From: Galeruca laticollis
Taxonomy: Eukaryota; Arthropoda; Insecta; Coleoptera; Chrysomelidae
Assembly (NCBI GenBank): GCA_963921935.1
Contig: OY998177.1
Span: 103,283,015-103,347,014, forward strand
DNA length: 64,000 nucleotides
Direction: 5' to 3'
The translations under genes were made by a program, and so were the position numbers. The notes under the pieces are model-generated. The model was not told the origin of the DNA. It saw nothing but the letters and a program-made list of their open reading frames with translations, and made no database searches. Shown in pieces: positions 42,087-53,022 of this stretch; position 1 is the first letter of the stretch; each line of letters begins with the position of its first letter.

Positions 42087-43609
42087 ATATAAATAGTTGT
42101 GTTTTAATTTCCCTGAAACTAAAATATATTTCATAGAAAAGGACCAACATCAAAGTTCTTTTATGCGCTTTATTATTAAAACATTTTAAATATAGCAGAT
42201 AAGAACCAACCCAAAAAACTTGCAATAATTATCAAAATTTGGGTAAATAATTAATGTTTCAAATTAGAGAAATTACATCAAATGAATTCCTATTCTGAAA
42301 AACCAAAATTACTATTTGTGATTGTAATGTGGATTTAGAAACACAGGTTTACTTCACGTGTAATTTTTTCAAAACTTAAGTCATGTTGGTGGTTGATTCC
42401 TTTCAGCTTAATGCCGTCCAAATAAATACTGTGATTGTGGCTCTCGATCCTCTCAACTTTGATTCACGTTCCGTGATCCGTGCAAAACTGGTAAATACAC
42501 AAAAACAAATCAAAAATCAAGCACCCCAAGCGCGCGCAACCGAACCCCACCCGAACCGCCAACATATCACCAAGGTAAGGAACACGCCGAGAGATACTGA
42601 AATCCATTGTTGCCGTTTTTAGAGATTTTTCTTCATTTCCTATATAAGTAAAACAATTTTGTGGGAACTACGATTACGTTTTATGAGTTTTTTATAAATT
42701 CTATAATCATGGGGGGGAGGGGGGTTTAATTACCTCCAGTACTCCCTTAAATCCGCCTTTGACTCTCCTTTCATTTCTGATCTTTTTGAATTACATTAAC
42801 AAACGTTGTTGTTTCTTAAATTATCCAAAATGACGTCTTTCAGCGATACGTCTAATTTATGGTACTTATTTACAAAACACCCTGTATAGAATAACCGTCT
42901 GTGGAATTCAACCGATATATCTCACATCAACAATACGCGCTCCACCCTAAAATGTATTCCCCAATTAATGATTTGCCTGAAGAAAAAGAAAAATCAAACT
43001 GTGCAAGAAGTCTCTCATACAAAAACGAAAACACTATGGGCGCACTTCAGATTTTTAAAGATCAACGAGTCAGAGTCTAACATATAATTAGTGAAGTCCC
43101 TCGTATGATGAATATGTGACACAAAAGGTGCGCGGAAGTTCTTTATTCGACGGAAAGAAAGCGGAATTCAATACGATCAGATCAAGTCAGATCGTTGCGG
43201 CATTAGGCTACAATGCAATTTCTGTGTCTGCGTTCCATATTCTAAAGATATATATGTATGTATGTGTTCGAAGGGGGAGACTAAACTACTTATTACTTTT
43301 TTTTCTGTTATCGTCTAACGAACTTTTGACGACGCACATGATTTATTTATTTCGCCTTCTTCTAATATCATCAGTTTTGGCAACATATGAATTTGAATTT
43401 TTTCAAGGGGTGCCTTACAAATTGGACATACTATTTTTCAAATCTACGGGAACTAAGCTTTTATTAGTATTAAAAACTATACGAGGATTCTGTAAAAATT
43501 CGTGAGAAATGAAGAGATACCATATGGATTAACTTTATAAATAACTTTAGTCGATCAAATCGAATACTCGATGTGGAGAAAGTATAAAATTTTACTACTG
43601 CACTGATAG
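42087..43609. other. Mostly featureless; one exon-like segment at 42407-42574
   Basis: 42407-42574 is preceded by TTGATTCCTTTCAG and followed by CACCAAG|GTAAGG, is 168 bp long, and is open in phase (LNAVQINTVIVALDPLNFDS...). It is richer in GC than its surroundings. I do not recognise the product. A frame at 43116-43505 has no known motif. Confidence 0.25.
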
Positions 43610-43788
43610 TATGATGCAATTAGTCAAAAAAGGGCCTAACTTCAACATCCAAAGTAAAAGTTTCCCTCCAACACCAAATTGTTCTATCAAGTCCACATAT
43701 TGTTTGGTAAAAAGTTACTCCACTTCGAGCGTCGGGTTTCGGAGGGAGGGGGTGCAAGTTGGTGAATTAGTAGTTTTTTATCAGTTTT

Positions 43789-44779
43789 ACTTTTCCGTCC
43801 AACCTATCTATATGCGAGAAAAGTATTGATTTATCCCAAAAAAAGTTGGAATTTTAAAAAATTTTTTTCAGTTTACGTTTTCCATCAACAGCAACACGAA
43901 AAAACGGTTTTTAGAAAAAAAAAAACCTGTGTGTATGTCGTCGTCGTCGTCGCCGTCGGCCACTTTTCCATACATGTCTTGTTAGCACGATACAGCCTCC
44001 GGAGTGCAATAAGTCACCAATTTTTTGATTAGATGTTGTTAAGGACATGTCACAGATAAACCCAATTGATTTTCAGCTCACCAGAGCCAGTACAACGGGT
44101 GCTATGGTACTTGAAGTACGACATTTTGTAATTTTTTGAGAAATTTCAGTTTGTTGGCAAGATACAGCCTCCGGAGTTCAACAAGTCACCAATTTTATGA
44201 TTTAATATTATTGAGGACATCTCACTGATGAACCCTATTGATTTTCAGCTCACCGGAGCCAATGCAACAGGTGCTACAGTACTTTAAATACGATATTTTT
44301 GTCATTTTTGGAGAAGTTTCAGTTTGTAAGCACGATACAGCCTCCGGAGTATATACAAGTGACCAGTTTTATGATTGGATATTATACAGAGCATCTCAAA
44401 GGTGAACCCTATTGATATTCAGCTCAATAAAGCCAGTATAACGGGTGTATGGTAGTTGAAGTACCAAATTGTTGTTATTTTTAGAGAATTTTCAGTTTGT
44501 TAGCACGATACAACCTCCATAGAGTATACGATTGATCAATTTTATGATTGAATATTGTTCAAGGTCTCTCACAGATGTACCCTATGGATTTTCAGTTGAC
44601 GAGCGAGTACAGCGGGTCCTATAAATCCAGATATACTAAATTTTTGGTTATTTTTGGAGAAATTTCGGTTTGTTAGCACGATACATCCCCCGAAGTGTAT
44701 GCAAGTAACAATTTTATGATAGAATATTGTTCAGGGCTACAGATGCGGAAAATATAGTTTTAATCTTTGAAACCGTTCA
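43789..44779 (+). mobile_element. Tandem-repeat (helentron/HINE-like) element, copy 2
   Basis: Starts ACTTTTCCGTCCAACCTATC after TTTT (43785-43788), then the GCGAGAAAAGT block, a GTC microsatellite (43938-43961), about 4.4 tandem units of ~173 bp (marker TTAGCACGATACA and variants at about 43982, 44157, 44330, 44504, 44677), and ends ..GAAACCGTTCA before TTTT (44780-44783). The right arm of the host element (46060-46090) keeps the uninterrupted site with a single T-run, which fixes both ends. Confidence 0.75.
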
Positions 44780-45166
44780 TTTTCTTAAATATTCAGCGCA
44801 AAAAATACCATATACAGAAATAATGTACATTGAATTGGGAACAAAAATGGTGCTATGCATAATCTCTGTAAAGTGAAAGGTTCCAGAGTTACGGAGGGTT
44901 TAAAAGTAGAAATTCTAGTTTGTTTAAAGATTTTTAGGAAAAATTAATTTATAACTACAACAGAAACAACTGAACAATTTTACTGAAACGTAATATTTTA
45001 CAGTCGTATTGTAGTACAAAGCCGTGCGTGGCCGGTTGACCACCTGCACCTACCTTCCGCTCGCCCCTCCTTATCACACACTGTCTCTCTACCTTTTTCC
45101 GTCAGTCGTAAGCCAAAAAAACTGAAGATCTAGATTGTTTTCACTGTCAGTGTTACTTACAGGCTA

Positions 45167-45560
45167 TTGTTCATGTTGGCCGCATTTCTCCGCACTTCAT
45201 CAGCTTCCAGGCAGCATTCATTTAGAACCTACCACCAGGTGCAGCAGTGGCTGAAAGAGAAGAAACTGAAACCATTTACACCAGTACGTCCTGCAGCTCC
45301 CAGGATGTACCCTCATAGTGTGCTCCTACAAAGACCAATACGAACGTAATTGTGAATGCAGAGACTGGTTTAAACTGCTCAAGCATATGCGGTAATTACT
45401 CAGGCCTAAGATGTCGTAACAGCGACATGAACATCACATATGAAGATCAAGAAGAAGAGACTGCTATGTTCGAAAAGGAGTGAATACCAATGAATACTTT
45501 CCATTAATTTAAAGTCGCATATAACATGCTACATTTTATTTAATATAACTATTGAACTTC
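45167..45560 (+). other. Coding-like interior of the long-TIR element
   Basis: A 60-codon frame from 45167 (MFMLAAFLRTSSASRQHSFR, VQQWLKEKKLKPFTPVRPAA) is GC-rich and preceded by a pyrimidine-rich, CG-containing stretch (45020-45110). Beyond its stop the similarity to coding DNA seems to continue in other frames. No transposase motif. It may be the remains of an unknown transposase or a captured host fragment. Confidence 0.3.
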
Positions 45561-46279
45561 AAACATTTTAATAAAATATGGTTGCCATGTACAGCCAGAT
45601 ATGCCTATTCTCTTTAATGAAAAACTTCCAAATGCTGCAGTTTTAGAAATATTATGATTCGAATTGGTATATTTATCATTAATATACAGATAATATTTTT
45701 ATATTTTAAAATTTATGTTGTAAGGATATTCATTCTTAATGCGGCGTTGTCAAGAGAAACATAGCAAGGCGCTCATTGAGAAGGTGGGGAAGTTGCCGTT
45801 TCAAGGGCTAACATACGACTGGCCACCAAAACCGCAATTTGCTTTCACAAAACACAATCCTGTACAAAAAATTGGTTTCCGTAGTGATAATGTCATATTT
45901 TTTCCAAAAAGCTTGGAAAATTTTACTTTTACACCCTCCATAACTCTATAGCGTTCAGTTTAGCAATATTATGCACCACACCATTTTAGTTTGAAATGTG
46001 ATGTAGATTATTTTTGTACACGGCACTTTTTGCGCTTAACCGCATAGTTTTCTGAATATTTGAGAAAAACTGATAAAAAACTACTAATTCGCTCAAAATT
46101 GTTTTCACCAAACAATATGTGAACTGTATATAACAATTTGGAGCTGGAGGGAAACTTTTACTTTGGATGTTGGATTTTGTGTTTAATTGCACCGTATTAT
46201 GAACGGTTTCATTCATTCTTACATACAAAAAAGGAGGTAACAGAATTTTAAAATATTAAGATAGTAAAAAGAACTTTTT

Positions 46280-46475
46280 AAAATGAAATTAACTGTTTCT
46301 AAATAAATCCACAATATTGATATTATAGAAATGGTAAAAATTCTAAAAAATTGACAATTGTTTCGATATTACTATCATTCTAACGATGATATTATTGTGG
46401 AATTATTTATAAACAGTTAGTTTCATTTGAAAACTAATATGAGTAGAATCCACAGAGTGAGTTTCAAAACAGTAA
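46280..46475. mobile_element. ~195-bp PLE-B foldback remnant
   Basis: Left: AAATTAACTGTTTCTAAATA..CCACAATATT, then the ATTGACAATTGTTTCGATAT strand; right: GATGATATTATTGTGGAATT..AACAGTTAGTTTCATTTGAA and the ATGAGTAGAATCCACAGAGT outer part. Inverted arms with a shortened hammerhead region in the middle. Confidence 0.6.
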
Positions 46476-47499
46476 TATATAATATTCGAATTTATAAATG
46501 TTTAGTGATTTTTATTCATACATAATCAACCTTCACTCTCTGTGTCTCTGTTTCTCTGACTATGTCTTTTTGTCAATCGTTATTGATTCCATTTAAAAGA
46601 TTCTCAACGTCTGCTGTTTTTAATTTCTATTTGATTGATGTTATGACCAACTGAAAGGAAATTTCAGACTTCCATGGGTATATCAACGTCTTTCAAATTT
46701 CTTAATCAATTATCCTGTACTAGAATTGTCTCAACAGTATTCTTTTCAGATTTTGAAGTCAACTTTATTGTCTTTATTGGATGAAAGTTTTCTTGACATT
46801 TGTAAAATGTGGGTTTAATTTGAAATCAACAATACAAACTTTCAAAATGGAGACAATGTTCTTCGAAAGCTTAGGTAACGTACGATTTGATTCACTTTAT
46901 CTGTAACCTGTAAAGTTCTTTGGCTGTTATCCCCATGAGTTTGAGGGTTTTTCTAAAAGACCGCTCCTTGAAGTTTTATTTTTTAACTAGTCAGCAGCGA
47001 CTAACTGCCAACTATATATGTATTTTTTTGTACACTGTCGTCCCTTCTTTTTCTATAATAACTTCTTGCTATTCGAATTCTATAATACTATAAATTTCTC
47101 AATTAAATGTATATATTTGAGTTTATCTATAAAAATTTCCATTTTTTCAATAATATGAAAGTCGCAAACCCGACATAGCGAAATATTATATATTCCTTAA
47201 CTCATTGCACGCGCTTAAAGGGATGCAGCTTCTTTTTTGGTAAACATATGTCTTCATTCTGTAAATATAATCCGCTTCCGTTCGAACCGGGTGTGATATA
47301 ACAATAGGAGTAAATTCAATTGGTACATCCTATTCATAAAATATCTGCAAAAATTTAGAAATTTCGAGCATAATGCTTGTTCACCGAGACCTTGTTAAAT
47401 ATTTTGAGTCAATAAAGTTGAAAAGTGTGAAAAGCAATTTCTTGGTATTGTTAATTATTTACTGACTTCATTTAATGATTGGTTCTTTTATTCAAGAAT
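46476..47499. other. No recognisable feature
   Basis: AT-rich, no known motif, no repeats of note. Confidence 0.5.
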
Positions 47500-47618
47500 C
47501 ATTTTGTAGATGAAATTAAGTATCTCGACCTTTACTCCGTGGAATCTACTCATATTAGTGTTTTAAATGAAACTCAATGTTTCTAGCTAATTCCACAATA
47601 TAATGAAAAATGTTGAAA

Positions 47619-47674
47619 ATTCTAAAAAAAGACAACAGTTTCGATAACTGAATATCATCGTCAGAATGACAGAA
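47619..47674 (-). ncRNA. Hammerhead motif, core intact (PLE-B)
   Basis: Minus strand: TTCT, CTGACGA, stem II GATA/TATC, GAAAC, then TGTTGTC. One base of stem III is mispaired (ACT against TGT). Core residues complete. Confidence 0.65.
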
Positions 47675-47934
47675 TTTACATTTCATTTGATGCCTATCTG
47701 ATGTTTAGTAGTTATTTTTGGCTAGACCAAGAAGTGACCTACCTTGTGATTGACTTAATATATGTTAATAGAAAAAAGAAGAAGATGTGATATTACAAAT
47801 ATTGAAGCTTATATATTATTAGCCCTATGGTAATATCCTAGATATCATATTTCCAATTAAGATCAGTATAACTGTGCAATGATATAGAAAACCAGGAAAA
47901 CTATATCTGCTGATCTTTACAATTATCACTTAAG

Positions 47935-48920
47935 AAGCCAGTTTAATAGTGGAGAACTCCCTAGATTTATCTGTTCATTGACGACTTCATATTGTGGGTT
48001 TCTTAAGTGTCTTCTAATTTCCAACTATACAAGGAAATCCAGTTCTTGTATCTTTTCTGAAATTTGTAGTACTTCTAGTTCTGTGTTAGGTGTGAATGAA
48101 TGATTGGTGTTAAGAAGATGTTTTGCGTAGTGTGCTTTATCTGGTTGTTTTAACCTGTATGCTCGTAAGTGTTCACTGTATCGGATTTCATAATTCCTAA
48201 GGGTCTGACCCAAACAGACAGCATTACATTCTGGTCATTTGAGTTTATATATACCTTACTTCTTTAATAGTGGTATTTTTGTTTTTACATTTAACAATTT
48301 TCTACTAACGTCACTTTCTGTTTCAAAAGAAATTGTTGTATTCGTTGCTGAAGATATTATCTATGGAATATTATTAAAAATATTTCCTGCATATGTGATG
48401 GTTTTATAAGTTTTTATTTCTTCAGCTTGTTTAGAAAATATTAGTTGTAATGCCACTTTTTCCTCTTTTTTATTAATTAGCTTATTTATCATATGTTATG
48501 GATAAACGTTGGATGTTGCTATTTGTCTAATTGTATTGATCTCTCTATCAAAATTACATTTGTTCATAGGAACTGAAAATGCTCTATGTATCATTGAATT
48601 ATATGCCGCTAGTTTATGTGACATGGGGTAATTGGAACTATATGGAATTGTCACATCAGTGTGTGTTGGTTTTTCGTAAATTGAATAATCCTGTACATTA
48701 TTAACTGTTTGAATTTTCAAATCCAGAAAGTTGATTGAGTTATTTTCATCAACTTCTAATGTAAATTTAATTTTTGGGTGTAAATTATTAATGTGGTTGA
48801 AAAATATATCTTATTGTCGTTCACTACCTATAAAACAAGCTAATATGTAATCTACGTATCTATACCAAATTAAAACATTTTTGAAATATTACTTTTAAAG
48901 ATTTTTCTTACTAAACTGTC
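47935..48920 (-). pseudogene. PLE-B RT C-terminus to GIY-YIG nuclease, minus copy
   Basis: The minus strand starts with VLIWYRYVDYILACFIGSER (about 48875-48818): the YxDD box reads YVDY, so the second catalytic Asp is lost. The post-RT segment INFLDLKIQTVNNVQDYSIY and MSHKLAAYNSMIHRAFSVPM follows (to 48496), then a linker and the nuclease (MGQTLRNYEIRYSEHLRAYR at 48213-48025). Frameshifts at about 48240, 48490 and 48030. It ends in the 3' UTR near 47935. Confidence 0.75.
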
Positions 48921-48925
48921 CATAT

Positions 48926-49261
48926 AAATCAGGTATATATAAACTCAAATGTCCAGAATGTAATGCTGTCTATTTGGGTCAGACCCTTAGAAATTTTGAA
49001 ATCCGATACAGTGAACACTTACGAGCATACAGGTTAATACAACCAGATAAATCCCACTACGCAAAACATCTACTTGACACCAATCATTCATTGACACCTA
49101 ACACAAAACTAGAAGTGCTGCATATTTGTGAAAAGAAACAAGAACTGGATTTCCTTGAAGAATTGGAAATTAGAAGACATTTGAGAAACCCACAATATGA
49201 AGTTGTCAATGAACAGTTAAATCTAGGGAGTTATCCACTATTAAACTGTCTTCTGAAGTGA
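48926..49261 (+). pseudogene. PLE-B GIY-YIG nuclease, plus copy 1
   Basis: Begins SGIYKLKCPECNAVYLGQTL, i.e. exactly at the GIY-YIG domain, and stays open to the stop at 49259-49261 (..NLGSYPLLNCLLK). It has the GIY and YLG strands, RYSEHL (Arg and His) and the HLLDTNHS segment. It is joined head to head with the minus copy at about 48920. Confidence 0.75.
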
Positions 49262-49447
49262 TAATTGTAATGATCGACAGATATAGTTTTCCTGGTTTTC
49301 TATATCATTGCGCAGTTATACTGATCTTAATTGGAAAAGTGATATCCAGCATATCACCATAGGGCTAATAATATCTAAGCTTCAATATTTGTAATATCAC
49401 ATCTACTTCTTTTTTCTATTGACATATATTCAGTCAATCACAAGGTA

Positions 49448-49655
49448 GGATAACCGTTAGATGTTGCTTTTTGTCTAATTGTATTAATCTCTCTATCAAA
49501 ATTACATTTGTTCATAGGAACTGAAAAAGCTCTATGTATCATTGAATTATATGCTGCTAGTCTGTGTGACAAAGGGTGGTTAGAATTGAATGGAATTGTC
49601 ACATCAGTCTGTGTTGGTTTTCGGTAAATTGAATAATCAAGTACATTATTAACTA
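49448..49655 (-). pseudogene. PLE-B post-RT fragment, minus
   Basis: Minus strand: NVLDYSIYRKPTQTDVTIPF, then LAAYNSMIHRAF and NKCNFDREINTIRQKATSNG. An isolated 208-bp inverted piece inside the multimer, with abrupt joins on both sides. Confidence 0.7.
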
Positions 49656-49660
49656 ATATA

Positions 49661-50171
49661 TCCTAAACAAGCTGATGAAATTAAAACTTATAAAACCATC
49701 ACATATGCAGAAAATATTTCTAATAATATTTCAAAGATAATATCTTCAGCAACGAATGCAACAATTTCTTTTAAAACAGAAAGTAACGTTAGTACAAAAT
49801 TGTTAAATGTAAAAACAAAAATACCACTATTAAAGAAGTTAGGTATATATAAACTCAAATGTCCAGAATGTAATGCTGTCTATTTGGGTCAGACCCTTAG
49901 GAATTTTGAAATACGATACAGTGAGCACTTACGAGCTTACAGATTAAAACAACCAGATAAATCCCACTACGCAAAACATCTACTTGACACCAATCATTCA
50001 TTGACACCTAACACAGAACTAGAAGTGCTGCATATTTGTGAAAAGAAACAAGAACTGGATTTCCTTGAAGAACTGGAAATTAGAAGACATTTAAGAAACC
50101 CACAATATGAAGTTGTCAATGAACAGTTAAATATAGGGAATTCTCCACTAATAAACTGTCTTCTTAAGTGA
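49661..50171 (+). CDS. PLE-B linker plus intact GIY-YIG nuclease domain
   Basis: This is the longest undamaged PLE frame in the window (170 codons). It starts inside the linker (YPKQADEIKTYKTITYAENI; no own start codon in context, an internal ATG lies at 49800) and reads through GIYKLKCPECNAVYLGQTLR, FEIRYSEHLRAYRL, SHYAKHLLDTNHSLTPNTEL, ELDFLEELEIRRHLRNPQYE to NCLLK, stop 50169-50171. GIY, YLG, the Arg of EIRYSEH and the CPEC Cys pair are all present. As a 5'-truncated fragment without RT it is not autonomous. Confidence 0.75.
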
Positions 50172-50422
50172 TAATTGTAAAGATCAGCAGATATAGTTTT
50201 CCTGGTTTTCTATATCATTGCACAGTTATACTGATCTTTATTGGAAAAATTATATCCAGGATATCACCATAGGGCTAATAATATCTAAGCTTCAATATTT
50301 GTGATATCACATCTTCTTCTTTTTTCTATAAACATATATTAAGCCAATCACAAGTTAGGTTACTTCTTGGTATAGCCAAAAATAACTACTAAACATCAGG
50401 TAGGCATTAAATGAAATGTAAC

Positions 50423-50478
50423 TTCTGTCATTCTGAGGATGATATTCAGTTATCGAAACAATTGTCCATTTTTTAGAA
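50423..50478 (+). ncRNA. Hammerhead motif, core intact (PLE-B)
   Basis: CTGAGGA, stem II GATA/TATC, GAAAC, AATTGTC, with TTCT/AGAA as outer stem. One mismatch in the inner part of stem I (ATT against CAT). Confidence 0.65.
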
Positions 50479-50553
50479 TTTTCAACGTTTTTCATTATAT
50501 TGGGGAATTACCTAGACATTGAGTTTCATTTGAAACACTAACATTTTGTAGAT

Positions 50554-52716
50554 AATTCTTCGTTTACGAATAATTTGTTGGTATTATTTTAAGGAGCTTT
50601 TCCATTTTACAATTATTTTTTTATATTCTTAAAAGGGAACTCCGTCTGTACTGTGGTGATACCCTCACATCATGTTGGCAAAGATTTTATTGTTGTTGTT
50701 TTGAGTCTAGAAGTAAATCCAAACAAATTGTTAGGAATCAAAAAAATTATTGAAAACGTGAAATCAACGAAAGATGCCCACTGAATTGGTTAGCGCATTT
50801 AATGAGAACCCCAGAGTTATGCAGGCGAAGAAAATAGTTAAAGCGAAGCTCATACGAACAAATAAACGCGAAAAGTTGAATGTGAAGCTTGAAATAGTTC
50901 GATGGAGAACTGGAACTGGAAATACGAACAAAAATGAGAAAAGCCTGTAACCTCCACACCTTATAGAAAAAGAGGGTAATGCTATGTTTGTATGGCAGTG
51001 TAAATAGGATTAACAGCACGCAAAGACTATACACCAATACGAAGCACAAATATAGATATCATAACTTTAGAAAAAGACATTTACTCATCTGTGCCAATAT
51101 ATAATTGATTCTTAATCGGATTATTCAACTAATAACTGATTCGTCCCATAATGCTATTCTTAAATTTCTGAAAAATTCAAATATATTTTCCAATGGAAGA
51201 TAGAGAGGCTCTTATATCGACTTGGTATGTTACAAATTATTATTCAAGAATACTCTCCGGACAATATATGTCTTCAAGAATAGTACATTTTTCTGCTCTG
51301 CTTTCAAATATAATGACTTAACCCCTTGGAATCAGACTTAATTCCAAAATTTTGGATAATGATGATTCGGATTATTATTTATCCAAATATGATTGCCCTG
51401 TTTCTTCAGACGCCTTAAAAGTAAAAAAAATGCCTTACCACTTCTCGTAGACAAAATATATATTCGAGAGATACCTATTTACGACTTTATTCGAGATTGG
51501 TGCACTTATTATTTTTGATTATTTTTTTTATTTCACATACACCCCCAGACAAGTTTATTTCTTCTTTCGTTAATCAACAACTGTTCATCTTTTTTCTTTT
51601 ATTTTTTTTTCTTTTATTCAACTGTCTTTGCATTCATTTCACATAATGTCAAAGGTGTGCATTTATACTCATTAAAAAAGATACACGTTCTTTGCGCCAT
51701 CTATATGTGTCACGAAGAACAAGTCAACTTCGGTTGCGTTAGGCTGAATAGCCCTAGTAGCTGAGGCCTTCAAATTGGGGAAGAATTTCAGTCGCGCTTG
51801 TTAATCTCTTTGACAACCACAGGCAAATAGTTGGGGTTAGGCATTCAAAATTTTGCCATTGCAATTGTTGATGTTGTTTGGTTATTAACTTATTTTATTT
51901 TATTGATTTAATTCAAAATGCCAGCCCCTCGAGAGCGTGTTGTTCCCAATTGCTTTAACCAAGATCAAGATGCTCCAAGGTAGGTTATAAGTATCATTAT
52001 AATTAAAATGAGTAATTTATATTAATATTTTACAGATATTTTATTCCCGCGGACGAGCCTTAGAGTTATAATAAATATAGAGAGGGCTATTCGTTCATAA
52101 ACACGTTTATTTTTGCGGCTAACAATTCTAAACGCCAGTAGTGAAATAATTAATGAATTACAAAAAGTGGGGATGGTATTGTAGCTACATGGCCTTGGTA
52201 ATTTCGGCTGTTTTTCTGACATACTTGCCACCGACGAACCATGATAATCCAAAAACATTAAATTAATTAACTTGAAATTTTATTTTGTCACTTAAAGTCT
52301 TGAAAAACACATCAAAACGAAAGAACTCAAAGTTTAATCTCTAGTCGTAATGGCGCTCGTATGAACATAACACGTTTGACATTATTTACTACAATACTAC
52401 GGCGTATTCGGAATGATCATCGATCACAGTCTGACGATATTTACATCTCTCTATATATGGTAATTAAACAAGGACAAAACTACTACATAGATTACTATTG
52501 ACACATTAAACAGGTACTGAAATTTTGAGCAATGCTGCCACTTTTAGTTATAACCATAAAGGTATCTAAGAATACAACACATACTTGTTTAAAATTTATA
52601 TAAGAATATGCCTTTATTAAATAAAATTCAAGTCAATTTTAAAAATAGCGACTCAAATGCATAAATTAGTATGACTTTTTCTATTTGCAAAACTTTTTAA
52701 CACATTTTCAATTAAT
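50554..52716. other. No TE recognised; weak two-exon frame at 51918-52063
   Basis: A start codon in good context (CAAAATG, 51918) opens MPAPRERVVPNCFNQDQDAP, ends at a donor CCAAG|GTAGGT (about 51980), and an acceptor TTTTACAG (about 52035) leads to YFIPADEP and a stop. Only about 30 residues, so probably not a gene. Other frames show no motif. 51490-51640 is pyrimidine-rich. Confidence 0.25.
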
Positions 52717-52830
52717 ACTTCTAATTTAACTGTCTCGACCCTTACTTCGTGGAATATGCTCATATTAGTGTTTTTAAATGAAACTCACGGTCTCTAGTTA
52801 ATTCCACAATATAATAAAAGTTATTGAAAA

Positions 52831-52886
52831 TTCTAAATAATTGACAATTGTTTCGATAAATCAATATCGTCGTCAGAATAACAGAA
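52831..52886 (-). ncRNA. Hammerhead motif, core intact (left arm)
   Basis: Minus strand: TTCT, CTGACGA, stem II GATA..TATC, GAAAC, AATTGTC, AGAA. All core bases present. Confidence 0.65.
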
Positions 52887-52896
52887 GTTACATTTC

Positions 52897-52948
52897 ATCA
52901 TTCTGACGATGATATTGATTTATCGAAACAATTGTCAATTTTTTAGAA
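52897..52948 (+). ncRNA. Hammerhead motif, core intact (right arm)
   Basis: CTGACGA 52903-52909, stem II GATA..TATC, GAAAC, AATTGTC to 52936, AGAA 52945-52948. The upstream TTCT of the outer stem I is missing because the arms meet at 52893-52900. Confidence 0.6.
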
Positions 52949-53022
52949 TTTTCAATAACTTTTATTATATTGTGGAATTAACTAGAGATCGTGAGTTTCA
53001 TTTAAAAACACTTCTAATTTAA

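Larger units (their letters stand above)
43610..46196. mobile_element. DNA element with ~320-bp terminal inverted repeats
   Basis: The left arm starts TATGATGCAATTAG (43610) and the right arm ends CTAATTGCACCGTA-like (to 46196). Arms share CAACATCCAAAGTAAAAGTT, TCCCTCCA, ATATTGTTTGGT and GAATTAGTAGTTTTTTATCA. After the nested tandem-repeat element (43789-44779) the left arm goes on to about 44925 (GTTACGGAGGGTTTAAAAGT) and pairs with about 45910-45990. Without the insertion the element is about 1.6 kb. No transposase is recognised in the 1-kb interior. Class unknown. Confidence 0.6.
47512..50541. mobile_element. PLE-B inverted multimer inserted as one unit (12-bp TSD)
   Basis: CATTTTGTAGAT occurs at 47500-47511 and at 50542-50553. 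Between them are, in order: a minus-strand partial copy (47512-48920; terminal repeat, nuclease, RT C-terminus up to the YVDD box), a plus-strand partial copy (48926-49447; nuclease and 3' UTR), a short minus-strand RT segment (49448-49655) and a plus-strand partial copy (49656-50541; linker, nuclease, terminal repeat). No host DNA separates them. Outer ends are the usual GAAATTAAG..TCTCGACC and ..TTTCATTTGAAACACTAA. Confidence 0.85.
52730..53009. mobile_element. 280-bp PLE-B foldback with two hammerheads and 13-bp TSD
   Basis: ACTTCTAATTTAA is at 52717-52729 and 53010-53022. The insert is a near-perfect inverted duplication of the PLE-B terminal repeat: left arm CTGTCTCGACCC...GTTACATTTC, right arm ATTCTGACG...TTTCATTTAAAAACAC. 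The left arm is longer by the outermost ~40 bp. No coding sequence. Each arm holds one hammerhead with an intact core, on opposite strands. Confidence 0.85.

Noticed and set aside
42711..42728. G-run (possible quadruplex)
   Set aside because: A single G7-A-G6 tract; not enough separate G-runs.
43116..43505. 129-codon plus-strand frame with hydrophobic stretches
   Set aside because: Hydrophobicity comes from T-rich DNA; no known family and no context.
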